Source: Sceloporus undulatus (lineage: Eukaryota; Chordata; Lepidosauria; Squamata; Phrynosomatidae). From it: a stretch of DNA of 64,000 bases. Shown here in pieces: positions 37,501-44,731 of the stretch (positions are counted from its first letter, which is position 1; every line of letters begins with the position of its first letter). Position numbers and translations under genes: made by a program. The stretch covers positions 146,544,948-146,608,947 of the forward strand of contig NC_056524.1 in the NCBI RefSeq assembly GCF_019175285.1. Reading direction: 5' to 3'. Below the pieces are notes generated by a model that did no database searches, was not told the DNA's origin, and worked only from the letters and a program-made list of their open reading frames with translations.

Positions 37501-40500
37501 GCTTGCCTTACGCGGCGGGTTCTGGAACGGATCCCCGCATAAGGGAAGGGACCACTGTAGCATGCCAACTAAATACCTATATGTCAAGGTGCATTCAGGT
37601 TCTCAAACAAGCAACTAGTCTAAGGACAATTCATGCTGATATGCATTTGCACTGAAAATCACTGAGACTGAAGAATGCAACACTCCTCCCAGTTCTGGAT
37701 CATTCCATGCCCTGGCAGTTGTCAAGGCCCCAGGAGAAGCCCATGCCCTGGTCTGTGTGTGGGCAGTGGAAGAAAGGGAAGCAATTCAGCTTGGAGCGGG
37801 AAGAAATAAGAGTGCACTCATAGATGGATGGAGCTCTGTTCAGGTATATTCTGCTCCTTTCCTTCTCTGAATGTCTTCCCCTTCCCCCCCTACACCAGTA
37901 AATAAAAACAGCCTGGGGCTTGACTGCTACAGTGGAGAAAGTCTTTGGAACAAATGCAGAGGATTAGAGAAAAGAGGCATTAAGTTTGAGTAAATCATTC
38001 TTGTGTGAATGTATCAGTAATGGGACCCTCTTTCCCTAATCAGTCCTCAAGGCAGGACTTGTCTAGTGACTGTAAAAATATATTCTGTTCCTATGAAACC
38101 CACGAAGCAGGATAATATGGGACTGTGTTTATTTGTTCAAAATAGGTCATAAATATACCTTATAAACATTCAGTCTGTACACCCACTATTTACAATCCAA
38201 TCTTTACTTCAGATCTTGATTTCCACTGTACCTGGTTTCCTAAGAAATTCTTATAAGAAACTTAGCCATTCTGTATGAAGCTACTAAACTGGTCTGTACA
38301 GAGATTGGTTTTTCTTGGTAATTTTCACTGTATTACTTAGAAATCATCCAGTTAATAGCATTAGAAAGAAGGACAGGTTGCTCACTTGTAACAGTATTTT
38401 TTCGAGTGGCCATCTGCAAATACATACAAATGGGTTGTACTGTGCCTGCGCAGTGCTGTTCGCAAACTTCTGGAATCACTGAGCAAAGTTAACTTTGTAA
38501 CTTTTTGGCAGTAGCTCTGCCCATTCCTTATAAGTCCCCTGCATTCCCGCTCTTTCCCCAGTTCAAAAATTTATGCCATGTAAGCGACATGAGAATGAGC
38601 CAATGGTAGAGCTGGACATTGAGGGGAGGACGGTTGGGATTTGTATGTATTTGCAGATGACCACTCGAAGAAATACCGTTACAGATGAGCAACCTGTCCT
38701 CCTCCTTCATGGTCTCTGCGAATCATACAAATGGGTTAGACTGACAAGCTTAGGTCAGTGGTGGAGGGAGTGTCATGACACCAAAGGAAGGTTCAAATAA
38801 AACTCTGTTTATTAGCCACAATAAAATGATTGAACCAAAACTGTATCTGTTGAATTCAGAAGGCACACAAACAACACAGTAGGTCATGAAGGACCTATGT
38901 AAACCATGTTTGTTATACAATGGAAAGGAGAAGCCAGGCATAGTCAAACACGCATTCTAGACTTTAGGAGAGCGGATTTCAGTAAACTTAGAGAAGTATT
39001 GAGAGTGATCCCATGGTCAGAAATACTAAAAGGGAAGGGAGTTCAGGACGGATGGGAGTTTCTCAAAAGGGAGAGACTGAAGGCACAATTTCAGACAGTT
39101 CCAGTGAGAAAGAAAAATCGGAGCTGTCTCAAGAAACCAGGATGGATGACTAAGGAACTTTCAACCGAGTTAAGTTTGAAACGGAACATGTATAAGAAAT
39201 GGAAAAAGGGAGAAATCACAAAAAAGGAATTCAAAGAAATAGCAGGCATTTGTAGGGGTAAAGTCAGAAAAGCTAAAGCGCACAATGAACTCAGGCTTGC
39301 TAGAGAGGTTAAACACACACACACACCCTGTGATGCCACTATCTAGAACTTGTTTTCTGCTGCTCCAGAGAACAGGACCCGGAACAATGGATGCAAGCTA
39401 CAGGCAAAGAGCCTTCCACCTCAACATTAGGAGGCACTTTCTGACAGTAAGGGCTGTTTGACAGTGGAATACACTCCCTTGGAGTGTGCTGCAGTGTCCT
39501 CCTTTGAAGGTCTTTAAGCAGAGGCTGAAGGCCATCTGTTGGGTATTCTTTGACTGAGATTTCCTGCATGGCAGAGGGTTGGACTGGATGGCCCTTGTGG
39601 TCTCTTCCAACTCTACGATTCTATGCTTCTATGAACTTTTCTAGATGTAAAGCTGATTGGTCAGTAATTGCTCAGGACCCCTTTTTTGCCCTTTCTGAAG
39701 ATGTGGAAAAGATTTGTCCACCAGCAATCTGCTGAAACTTCTCCTGCCCTCCATTCTCAAACGCTGAGATTACATCTGCCAATTTTGTTAATACTCTTGT
39801 ATGTAGTTCATTCAGCCTTGAAAACTTGAATTCATTCAGATTAGCTGGGTATTCCTTCATTATCTCTTTACATATTCTTTACTACATGATTTATTCTATT
39901 CTCACCAGTTAGAACTGCTTTCTTTTTGGAATACTGGGGCAAGGACATTATTAAACAGGAGTTTCAGAATTAGCATTTCACCATCTTCTGAATCCAGTGG
40001 CTTTACCATGTCCTTGTTAATCCTTATTCTTTGAACACTGCCAACCCCCAACCCCACCCTGTTTTTTTTTTTAAATATTTTTTTTAACTTCTCTAGTAAG
40101 CCTGAAATTCATTCTGAATTTCTTGGGCCTTACACTCCTGGCAGCTTACAGACATTAAAACAGATATAGTTAAAATCTAATTAAAATGTCTGCAACAGTC
40201 TAAAAACATTTGTTGTGCATGTGGGAGAGAGTTCTACTGAACAGCCTCAGGATATGGAACTCCCTACTTAAGAAAACTAGACTGGGTACCTCAAATTCAT
40301 TTATTACAGCACACAGCCAGCACAAGACTGGGTACCTCCTCACTATCCTTCTGCCAGCAGGTAAAAACTTTACATTCCGCTGCCTTTTCAGAACTACATG
40401 TCAATGATTTTTGTAGTGTGCGCCCTAATGTTTTATTATTTTTAAATGGATCCAGTGTGGTGTAGTGGTTTGAGCACTGGACCAAGACCTGGGAGAACCA

Positions 40501-41559
40501 GGGTTTGAATCGCCACTGAAAACCCCTCTGAACAAATCTTGTCAAGAAAACCCCATGGTAGAGTTTGCCATAAGGTGCTCTGAGAGCCTTTAGGGCTGAA
40601 GGGCAGACTTTAAATAAATAAATAGCCAGAAATTACTTGAAGGCACACAACAACAAATGTTTTTAGATTGTTACAGATATTTTAATTAGATTTTAACTAC
40701 TGTATATACTCATGTATAGTTCTAGACATTTTAGTCAAAAAATTGACCCAAAAAATCAATCGACTTATCCATGGGGTCTTTACTGTACTTTAATTCTCAT
40801 AAAAATAGAAACCATCCCCTGGTGAAATGCAAGAGTGTAATCTGTCCTGGAAGCAGTGGGCCCCACTCTGCTCTTTCATCCAACTATCCTTCAGTGTGAA
40901 CACAAAGTTATACATCCTGTAATTCTGTAAATTATTTGGCATTGCTTTTCTTTGCTTAATCCTTCAGGTTGTTATATAACCCTAAATCTTATTCTCTTCA
41001 GGTTGTTATATAATCCTAAATCTTACTCTCGACTTATCCATGGGTCATACTAAAAGCCATCATTTTGGCCTAAAAACCTGCCCATGACTTATACATGAGA
41101 TCGACTTATAGTTGAGTATATACAGTATATCTGTTTTAATATCTGTAAGCTGCCTTGAGTTCCAGTTCTGGGGAAAAGGTGTGATATAAAGGATTAAAAT
41201 AATAAAGTACAGAGGTAGAAGTAGCACAGGTTATAGCTATGTTGGAATACCTCTTTGACATGAGACAGTGACCAGGAATGGTTAAAATTTTTGCTAGTTT
41301 TTCTACTTTTTTTAAAAAAAATGTAGGAAGGGATTTGTGAATGTGAGTGTATGTTTCCTGTTTTCTTCCCAGGGGTATATTTGTAAGGCTTCGGGAAAAG
41401 CATCTCCATCCTGAGTGCTATGTGTGCAGCGACTGTGGAATGAACCTTAAACAGAAAGGACACTTCTTTGTGGAGGATTGCATCTACTGTGAGAAGCATG
41501 CACGGGAAAGGGTCACTCCACCCGAAGGATATGAAGTGGTCACTGTCTTTCCAAAATGA
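19497..41559 (+). CDS. PDLIM1: PDLIM1 (PDZ and LIM domain protein 1, CLP36/elfin), 3' part of gene, spliced
   Basis: PDLIM1 is a cytoplasmic adaptor that binds alpha-actinin through its PDZ and internal ZM regions and recruits partners through a C-terminal LIM domain; it acts on stress fibres and Z-lines. Five exons match remembered human PDLIM1 closely: 19,497-19,581, 26,627-26,820, 33,859-34,013, 37,083-37,194 and 41,373-41,559. A sixth, ALP-like exon lies near 30,738-31,028. All junctions use AG/GT, phases agree across every join, and no stop interrupts the frame. The PDZ-encoding first two exons were not found and are probably upstream of the window. The nearest gene is HELLS on the opposite strand, tail to tail. 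PDLIM3 and PDLIM4 are the alternative identities, but the C-terminal end VTVFPK and the exon-3 end NLASEPQ favour PDLIM1. Confidence 0.95.
20257..20660. mobile_element. TA-flanked MITE
   Basis: Begins CAGTGGCCCCTCCTG and ends in the complement of CACTTGTGCCTCGATATCC, with TA on each side (20,255-20,256; 20,661-20,662). GC-rich interior with a partial internal inversion around CCATTGGCTGCAGTGG. Long overlapping ORFs here (up to 163 codons on the - strand) are incidental. Ends resemble those at 53,282-53,534. Confidence 0.65.
21300..21480 (+). mobile_element. CR1 3' end
   Basis: ACAGTGGAACACACTCCCTC, GAGGTTGGATGACCATCTAT, GGGGGTTGGACTGGATGGCC and a final TCTATGATTCTA define a 5'-truncated CR1. 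Confidence 0.85.
21770..22860 (+). mobile_element. CR1 LINE, ORF2 C-terminal part and 3' UTR (probably two overlapping copies)
   Basis: An open stretch reads [40 protein letters not shown] and ERLRELGVF, the end of CR1 ORF2. It is followed by the 3' UTR (AAAGAGATTCCACCTAAATA). A second 3' UTR unit starts near 22,583 (GTGTTGACATTAGGAGGAAC) and ends with TCTATGATTCTATGATTG at about 22,795, then a third partial tail to 22,860. Repeated tails suggest insertion of one CR1 into another or template switching. Confidence 0.85.
23492..23580 (+). mobile_element. 5S rRNA-derived SINE fragment
   Basis: ATCCTATCTGATCCTGAAAG, CTAAGCAGGGTCAACTCTGG, TTAGTACTTGGAGTGGAGAC matches the 5S rRNA internal promoter region with several substitutions. 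The 5' third of 5S is missing, so it is not a functional 5S gene; 5S-headed SINEs are known in squamates. Confidence 0.75.
24085..24229 (-). mobile_element. Penelope-like element terminus with hammerhead-like core (part 1, split by hAT)
   Basis: On the - strand the sequence CTGATGAAGAAGC, a CCATGGA loop, GCTTC and GAAAGC (24,195-24,227) has the order of a hammerhead ribozyme core (CUGAUGA, stem II with 5 perfect pairs, GAAA). It is followed by a downstream GCATGCAACAAGAATATTGT and TGGCCAATAAAGGTATCACT. The same block recurs twice at 35.9-36.3 kb. The element continues after the hAT insertion (25,048-25,075). Assignment to Penelope-like elements is inference from their known hammerhead motifs. 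Confidence 0.5.
24230..25047. mobile_element. Non-autonomous hAT element (CAGTGATGGCGAACC ends)
   Basis: Starts CAGTGATGGCGAACCTTTTT and ends CCATAAGTTCACCATCATGG, inverted with a few changes. The uninterrupted copy of the host repeat at 35,95x shows that it was inserted into the terminus of that repeat. The flanking octamers (TCAGGCTT / TGGGGCTA) are only partly alike. The interior is GC-rich and non-coding; ORFs are incidental. Confidence 0.75.
25733..26112. mobile_element. GC-rich MITE, copy 3 (best preserved)
   Basis: Ends GGCGCGTTACAGACCGC and complement of CAGTCTGTAACCCGCC form inverted repeats of about 16 bp. CpG-rich interior includes AAAATGGCGCTACTTTTTGG, AAATGGCAATGCCCATGTGG and inverted subarms AGGACGCGCAGAGCGCGTCC. 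No transposase. Related copies at 1,425-1,747 and 1,919-2,276. Confidence 0.75.
26627..26820 (+). CDS. PDLIM1: PDLIM1 exon 4 (ZM-type exon)
   Basis: The 194-nt exon begins after TTGCATGCAG in phase 0 and ends AAG AA/GTAAGT, leaving two bases. It encodes [15 protein letters not shown], then the ZM core [20 protein letters not shown], then a short tail SMGDLESHK. Human PDLIM1 has QYNNPAGLYSSENISNFNNA here. The ZM motif contributes to alpha-actinin binding and Z-line/stress-fibre targeting in ALP-family proteins. The two spare bases join the C that opens exon 33,859-34,013 (giving Asn), or the single base opening the ALP-like exon. Confidence 0.95.
27610..29165 (-). mobile_element. L1 LINE, 3' half of ORF2 and 3' UTR
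   Basis: Reverse-strand reading gives L1 ORF2 C-terminal text: [30 protein letters not shown] near 28,750, then the carboxyl region [20 protein letters not shown] near 28,170. A 155-codon open stretch remains (27,915-28,382) but other frames are broken and an A-run interrupts near 28,660. The 3' UTR runs to about 27,610. 5'-truncated, inactive. Confidence 0.8.
29166..30722 (+). other. PDLIM1 intron upstream of the ALP-like exon
   Basis: No repeat family recognised beyond a short (ATC)n at 30,669-30,683. I looked for a partner exon like the PDLIM3 segment EHKHNIRPKPF and did not find one. A pyrimidine tract (TTCTGTCCTTTTAACTCATT) precedes the exon. Confidence 0.5.
30738..31028 (+). CDS. PDLIM1: Additional ALP-type (PDLIM3-like) ZM cassette exon inside PDLIM1
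   Basis: An open stretch of about 97 codons sits on the gene strand inside intron 4. Its second half reads [20 protein letters not shown] then [16 protein letters not shown] and DSLQGQ. From memory, human PDLIM3 has LKVAAKLAPNIPLEMELPGV, AQFNTPMQLYSDDNI and ETLQGQ at the corresponding place, so this is an ALP skeletal-type ZM exon. The donor is CCCCAG/GTAACT after 31,028, leaving two bases. The acceptor could be CACCCAG (start 30,738) or CTGACTAG (start 30,723); both give one base before the first codon. The exon is therefore phase-symmetric (2-2) and fits between exon 4 and exon 33,859-34,013 without changing frame. No such segment is in the human PDLIM1 protein I remember. A weaker acceptor at 30,750 would give phase 0 and mutual exclusivity with exon 4. 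Confidence 0.8.
32655..32845 (-). mobile_element. tRNA-derived SINE (ACA-type), reverse
   Basis: GTGTGTCTTCAAGTTGTTTC, TGACTTAGGGTAATCATGTG and, at the far end, CAGGGATTCAAACCCTTGTC plus CTCAAGCCACTAAACTGC are the reverse of the SINE's tail, body, B box and A box. Nearly full length. Confidence 0.8.
33103..33191 (+). other. Possible unrecognised exon in PDLIM1 intron
   Basis: A pyrimidine-rich tract ending CATTCAAG at 33,102 precedes an open 89-nt stretch that ends at a GTAAGG donor (33,192). Translated from its first base it reads [16 protein letters not shown] then a further 13 residues, leaving two bases, the same phase (0 to 2) as exon 4. I do not recognise the peptide in any PDLIM protein. 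Short open stretches with good splice signals occur by chance in introns, so this is a candidate only. Confidence 0.2.
33859..34013 (+). CDS. PDLIM1: PDLIM1 linker exon ([13 protein letters not shown])
   Basis: The 155-nt exon follows TTTTGTGCAG and ends GAAAAAG/GTAAGT. It opens with one base that completes the codon left by exon 4 or the ALP-like exon, and ends with one base. It encodes [20 protein letters not shown] and [17 protein letters not shown], matching human [19 protein letters not shown] and [16 protein letters not shown]. This is the conserved region N-terminal to the LIM domain. A 2-bp-phase match to both possible upstream exons supports alternative splicing without frame change. 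Confidence 0.95.
34014..35863 (+). other. PDLIM1 intron, unassigned
   Basis: Between 34,320 and 34,720 two related stretches (GACTGCCTTGTTAGCTTTTT and GACTGCCTTGTTAACTCCTT, each followed by a CCCA(G/A)GATAGGTTCAAATCA block) form a local imperfect direct repeat of about 150 bp spacing. The remainder shows no recognised family. Confidence 0.5.
35864..36371. mobile_element. Large fold-back: two Penelope-like termini in inverted orientation
   Basis: Arms of about 190 bp (35,864-36,057 and 36,183-36,371) are inverted copies with a spacer of about 125 bp. Each arm carries the CTGATGA/CTGAAGA ... GAAA hammerhead-like block (35,929-35,961 on the - strand and 36,276-36,308 on the + strand), the AAGCTTGCAACAAG segment and the (T)GGCCA-TTAAAGGTATCACTG end. 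Arms also share TTAGAGATGTTAGT and AGACAGAAACAACAGAATG. This is the same repeat that flanks the hAT at 24.2 kb. Confidence 0.6.
36655..36854. repeat. Palindromic fold-back element (CATGTTCTAGAAGAGTTTC family), copy 1
   Basis: Two arms of about 95 bp meet near 36,768: GGCATCCATAGTTTTTTGTG ... GCCAGCATCTGTGGTTGGCA, then its complement. Arm identity is very high, suggesting recent formation or gene conversion between arms. The 42,944-43,534 copy has the same arms with about 400 bp between them. Confidence 0.85.
37083..37194 (+). CDS. PDLIM1: PDLIM1 exon with first LIM zinc ligands
   Basis: The 112-nt exon starts after ATTCACAG and ends GGGATTGT/GTAAGT. It encodes [38 protein letters not shown]. 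The CDKC pair supplies the first two zinc ligands of the LIM domain. Human reads SGFRSVKAPVTKVAASIGNA and LPMCDKCGTGIV. The exon begins by completing a Gly codon and leaves GT, which joins a G to make Val. Frame is intact. Confidence 0.95.
37344..37557. mobile_element. TA-flanked MITE (CTGTACGCCC / CAGTGGTCCC ends)
   Basis: TA at 37,342-37,343 and 37,558-37,559 flank CTGTACGCCCGTGTCATACG ... GGATCCCCGCATAAGGGAAG, ending GGACCACTG. An internal inversion (TGCGCCATTCAATGAATGGC) is present. Related to 13,346-13,606 and 63,455-63,665. Confidence 0.75.
38371..38775. mobile_element. Inverted-repeat element, possible DIRS-like fossil terminus, copy 1
   Basis: Arms of about 60 bp (38,371-38,436 and 38,641-38,701) are inverted, with GGTTGCTCACTTGTAACAGT at the outer tip. 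A further shared stretch to about 38,775 contains CACAAATGGG-like and AAGCTTAGGTCAGTGG text also found after the right arm of the 43.7-kb copy. The right-arm-plus-tail layout resembles DIRS termini, but no coding part is attached. Broken fossil. Confidence 0.5.
38900..39340 (+). mobile_element. CR1 ORF2 internal fragment
   Basis: A 146-codon open stretch reads [55 protein letters not shown] and [20 protein letters not shown], the CR1 ORF2 linker between endonuclease and reverse transcriptase. It ends in a short CA run at about 39,315. Confidence 0.85.
39345..39640 (+). mobile_element. CR1 3' end
   Basis: TTCTGCTGCTCCAGAGAACA, CACCTCAACATTAGGAGGCA, GGTTGGACTGGATGGCCCTT and TCTACGATTCTATGCTTCTA mark the CR1 3' terminus. 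It joins the internal CR1 piece upstream with the central part of ORF2 missing. Confidence 0.88.
39641..40000 (-). mobile_element. CR1 ORF2 fragment (reverse)
   Basis: The - strand reads [20 protein letters not shown] and [12 protein letters not shown], resembling the start of CR1 reverse transcriptase (human readers may know it as the FKSxGPDxIHPRVLRELADVI pattern). Broken. Confidence 0.65.
40141..40215 (-). repeat. Inverted copy of the repeat at 40,656-41,150 (natural empty site)
   Basis: GACATTAAAACAGATATAGT, TAAAATCTAATTAAAATGTC and TAAAAACATTTGTTG are the complement of the sequence on both sides of the MITE at 40,700-41,125. It lacks the MITE and shows the uninterrupted junction AACTATATCTG. 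Confidence 0.85.
40446..40655 (+). mobile_element. tRNA-derived SINE (ACA-type), full length
   Basis: A box GTGGTGTAGTGGTTTGAG, B box GGTTTGAATCG, body GAAAACCCCTCTGAACAAAT and ATGGTAGAGTTTGCCATAAG, and the tail TTACTTGAAGGCACACAACA. An L2-type CTTTAGGGCTGAAGG segment with (TAAA)n is inserted before the final tail. Confidence 0.85.
40700..41125. mobile_element. Tc1/mariner-type MITE with proven TA target duplication
   Basis: Ends CTGTATATACTCATGTATAG and, at the right, the complement of CTGTATATACTCAACTATAA. TA lies on both sides (40,698-40,699; 41,126-41,127). Comparison with the inverted empty copy at 40,141-40,215 shows exactly one TA before insertion. 426 bp, non-coding; internal text GACTTATCCATGGGG and CATCATTTTGGCCTAAAAAC recurs at 18.8, 44.6 and 45.6 kb. 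Confidence 0.9.
41373..41559 (+). CDS. PDLIM1: PDLIM1 last coding exon (LIM domain and C-terminus)
   Basis: The exon follows TTCTTCCCAG and ends at TGA 41,557-41,559. It encodes [35 protein letters not shown], then [20 protein letters not shown] and VTVFPK. The remaining LIM ligands are visible: [10 protein letters not shown] and CEKH. Human PDLIM1 differs at few positions; one change puts a cysteine at the position of Gln just before IYCEKH. The C-terminus VTVFPK is as in human PDLIM1. LIM domains of this class bind kinases such as CLIK1. Confidence 0.96.
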
Positions 41560-41822
41560 ATTCATGTGACAGCATGGATGTTTACCTGGAGCCAGCCTAC
41601 TGCCTCCAAATTGTCCTTGCACTCACAAAGGCTCAGCAAGCCTTTTGCAACTGACATTTCTGTTGGCTACCACTAAATATCACTACTTCTCAGATATCAG
41701 CAATTTTAATAGTCAAGATCTGGGGGAGTGTTGGGCTTTCTATCTTTCTGAAAATAAATTTTGTCAGCCAAAATCATATGCCTTTTTCTTGTTCTAATAA
41801 AAGGGATTGATTCAAATCACTA
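41560..41822 (+). promoter_or_regulatory. PDLIM1: PDLIM1 3' UTR with polyadenylation signals
   Basis: After the TGA there are about 240 nt of non-coding sequence with two canonical AATAAA hexamers, at 41,753-41,758 and 41,796-41,801. Either could end the transcript shortly afterwards. The 3' end therefore probably falls between about 41,775 and 41,825. No long ORF or repeat family was recognised in this stretch. Confidence 0.7.
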
Positions 41823-42943
41823 TTTCTCCTATTTGTGTTTGAATTCTTGCCTTGTCTGGTATTTACTCTCATATAGATGTAGGAATAGATAGCAATGTTC
41901 ACATTATCCAGCAAAAAAGGCTCAATTTCTAAAGACAGAAATATGGAACACATACATGCAAAAGGGTTGGGTTTTGTTTGAGTTTTGCTATCTTGTTTGA
42001 TATTGTGCCACATGGGTTTGGATGGTATGCATGATTTCTTTTAAAAAAACAACAAAATCAGTATTCTCCCTTCCAAACTGCAGTAGAATAAGCAGATGGG
42101 GCCAAATAGACAGGACAACCAATTAATAAGAGAATCTCCCATTTATTTAAAATTTGACTAACAGTTTGTTAATGCAGATGAGGTTGAAAATGGATACTTA
42201 CATCCTGTTTTCCACTTCCCAAGCTGCTATTTTACCCCAGTTGGAAAATGTGTGTGAAATGTATAGACTTAAGACCCTGTATGGTTACTTTAAAAAAACT
42301 ATGAATAGGCTGCAGGTCAATGCTGCCTATTTTAAAAAGATATACATACTTAATTCAACATATGTCACCCCTTCCTACTCAGCTACCACTCAACTATCAG
42401 AATGAAAGTGAGAACAGCTGCTGTCAGAGATGCAGTGGGGCAGCAGCTTCATTCAAGGTTTTCTTTCTAAATAGTCCCCATGCAGCCCCTCCTTCCTTTG
42501 GAGGGATTTAGGAAACAAACTCACATCAGGTCATTCTGTTTGTCCATCTAGATTCTAGACCCACATTCACTATTCTGACTGGGAGCCCTTCTCTAGCTGT
42601 GAATCTTTTCAATCATTTCCTGATTATATTTTTATGAACTGGGAATGCTTGAGACTGTACCTGGGACTTCTTGAACAGAAATCATATGCTGACAAAATTG
42701 AGCAACAGAACACTTGGAAGGTGATGATCTGCTTTAGCTGTGATCTAAATAATGAAGTTTAATGGAAGGAGGAGGAATTGACATTGGCATTATGCACCAT
42801 TAGGGATGTGGGGAAAATAGCGTAGGCAAATTGTCTGCATATGTCAGGAGGCAACTGATCATGCCAGTTTTCCCTACTAGAACAATGATTATCTCTTTAT
42901 CCTCCCCATCTCATGTTCTCTGCCTCATCTAAATACTGTTCAA

Positions 42944-43534
42944 AAGCTTGCATGGCTGGCATCCATCGTTTTTTGTGGGTTTTTCGGGCTATGTGGCCAT
43001 GTTCTAGAAGAGTTTCTTTTTGACGTTTTGCCAGCATCTGTGGCTAGCATCTTCAGAAAATGCTTGCCTGGAAAGTAGTCGGGTATATATATATACTGTG
43101 TGACCTGGGAAGGAGTGATTTGCATGTGTATTGTTCTGTTGCTAATGGCAGGCCTCAGGGTGGGAGGGTATGCAAAAGAGGATTAATGTCTGCTTGATTT
43201 GTGCTCATTGTCTGCTGGGAAACCCCTGGCCCTGGGAGATTTTTCATTTGCATTTGTTGAGTCTTCTTCTTCCTATTTCCTTTTTGCTGTGAGAAATTGT
43301 GGTATGGTATCTGTGTCTCTGCAGCGTAGCAGGAAAGTTAGCGAGCAGAGTAGATGTGCTTTCCTGGTCTGGAGTTTTTCCAGTCTCTGGATGTCTTGGA
43401 ATAGTTTCTCCCCATAGAGATTTCCAATGTGAAGTCTAAAGCTTTCATGGCCAGCATCCATAGTTTCTGGTGAAACGTCAGGAAGAAATCCTTCTAGAAC
43501 ATGGCCACATAGCCCGATAAACCCCCCAAAAAGT
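42944..43534. mobile_element. Fold-back element (CATGTTCTAGAAGAGTTTC family), copy 2, with internal region
   Basis: Left arm 42,953-43,060 (GGCATCCATCGTTTTTTGTG, TTCGGGCTATGTGGCCATGT) and right arm 43,440-43,534 in inverse, partly deleted. The internal 380 bp is non-coding and includes a short (TA)n run at 43,085 and text such as GCAGGCCTCAGGGTGGGAGG. It looks like a non-autonomous DNA transposon; superfamily not determined. Confidence 0.7.
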
Positions 43535-43700
43535 ATAAATACTGTTCTTTATTCTCTCTGACCCTCCCCTTGTAAATAAACATCCTTTGCCTTTCAACCC
43601 CTCTTGGTTTAAATATGTCACCTCCCTCTTTCCTTCATTCCCCTTACCCCCTATTTTCCCTTGTAGCTGAAATTAAAAAGATTTTTTATGATAGAATATG

Positions 43701-44082
43701 GGCAGGTTTCTTACCTGTAACGGTATTTCTTCTAGTGGTCATCTGCAAATTCACACAAATGGGTTGCACAGTTAGCTTCGGAACCTTCTTGGAGATATTA
43801 AAGGCGTTTTGGCGGTAGCCCCACCCACTCTCCAACTGCCTTTATTAGTCGGTTCCCCGCCTAAACCCTCAATTCCATGGACTCCGAGTAGCAGCAGTCC
43901 AGGACTGAAGGAGAGGCAGGGCACAACTGTGTGGGGAGGATGGGCGGGATTTGTGTGAATTCGCAGATGACCACTAGAAGAAATACTGTTACAGGTAAGC
44001 AACCGGCCCTTCTTCGTGGTCTCTGCGAATCACACAAATGGGTTAGACTAGCAAGCTTAGGTCAGTGGAGGTGGGAGTGCCA
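43701..44082. mobile_element. Inverted-repeat element, possible DIRS-like fossil terminus, copy 2
   Basis: Arms 43,705-43,764 and 43,950-44,005 are inverted (tips GGTTTCTTACCTGTAACGGT and GTTACAGGTAAGCAACC). A tail to about 44,082 is shared with the 38.4-kb copy (GGTCTCTGCGAATCACACAA). Broken, no coding part seen. Confidence 0.5.
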
Positions 44083-44451
44083 TGCCACACAAGAAAGGCA
44101 TATTGACCCCAAATAGAATCACGAGGTGAGAAACCAATCCCAAGGGCATGCAAACATGGGGACGAATAGTCCCACTGACATGACAACTCTACAGTCGTGT
44201 AGAAATACTGAGACATAGTGGAACAGTCACCAATGCAGGTGAAACATGCCCATTGGTAGAAAAACAGGCTTGCCAGCTAAACCATATGTTGCACAGACTA
44301 TAGGTAAACTTTGATGGTCCATAATAAATGGCAGGTGTAAACAAAGGGCAGGTAAAAATTCGACAGCATTAGAATAGAACACAGGAGGCAACACGAACCC
44401 CAACACAACCATGCGAAGTTAGGGACACTTAAGTACACCCACTCAGGGCCC

Positions 44452-44615
44452 AAACAGAAATGCCAAAATAAAGCTGCTTTGGGTCACTTTGGAAGTATGC
44501 TTTTTAAATCACACACATATTAAGAGGCCAGAAGCTTAGGATTGGAGTGTGGCTTTGGCGTGTCTTCTGGCATCTTAGGACACATGCGTCATTTAGACAG
44601 CACACTTTGGTTCCT
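44452..44615. mobile_element. Palindromic MITE, copy 3 (partial)
   Basis: AAATAAAGCTGCTTTGGGTC, ACTTTGGAAGTATGCTTTTT on the left and ATCTTAGGACACATGCGTCA, TTTAGACAGCACACTTTGG on the right match the family at 494-703 and 9,263-9,495. Terminal bases are damaged. Confidence 0.65.
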
Positions 44616-44635
44616 TTTAAATCAGAGTTCAACTA

Positions 44636-44731
44636 TAGAAAATATATTAACCCATGGATAAGTCGACTCAGGTTTTTTGGGGACAACTTTTTGATTAAAA
44701 TTTCTAGACTTATACATGAGTATATACAGTA
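44636..44731. mobile_element. Mariner-type MITE fragment (TATACTCATGTATAAG family)
   Basis: Solo end: CCCATGGATAAGTCGACTCA ... TTATACATGAGTATATACAG followed by TA. Corresponds to one terminus of the 40,700-41,125 element. Confidence 0.75.

Noticed and set aside
40446-40520. tRNA gene (A and B boxes visible)
   Set aside because: No cloverleaf or anticodon arm; the boxes are the head of a SINE with a LINE-type tail and an ACA-type end.
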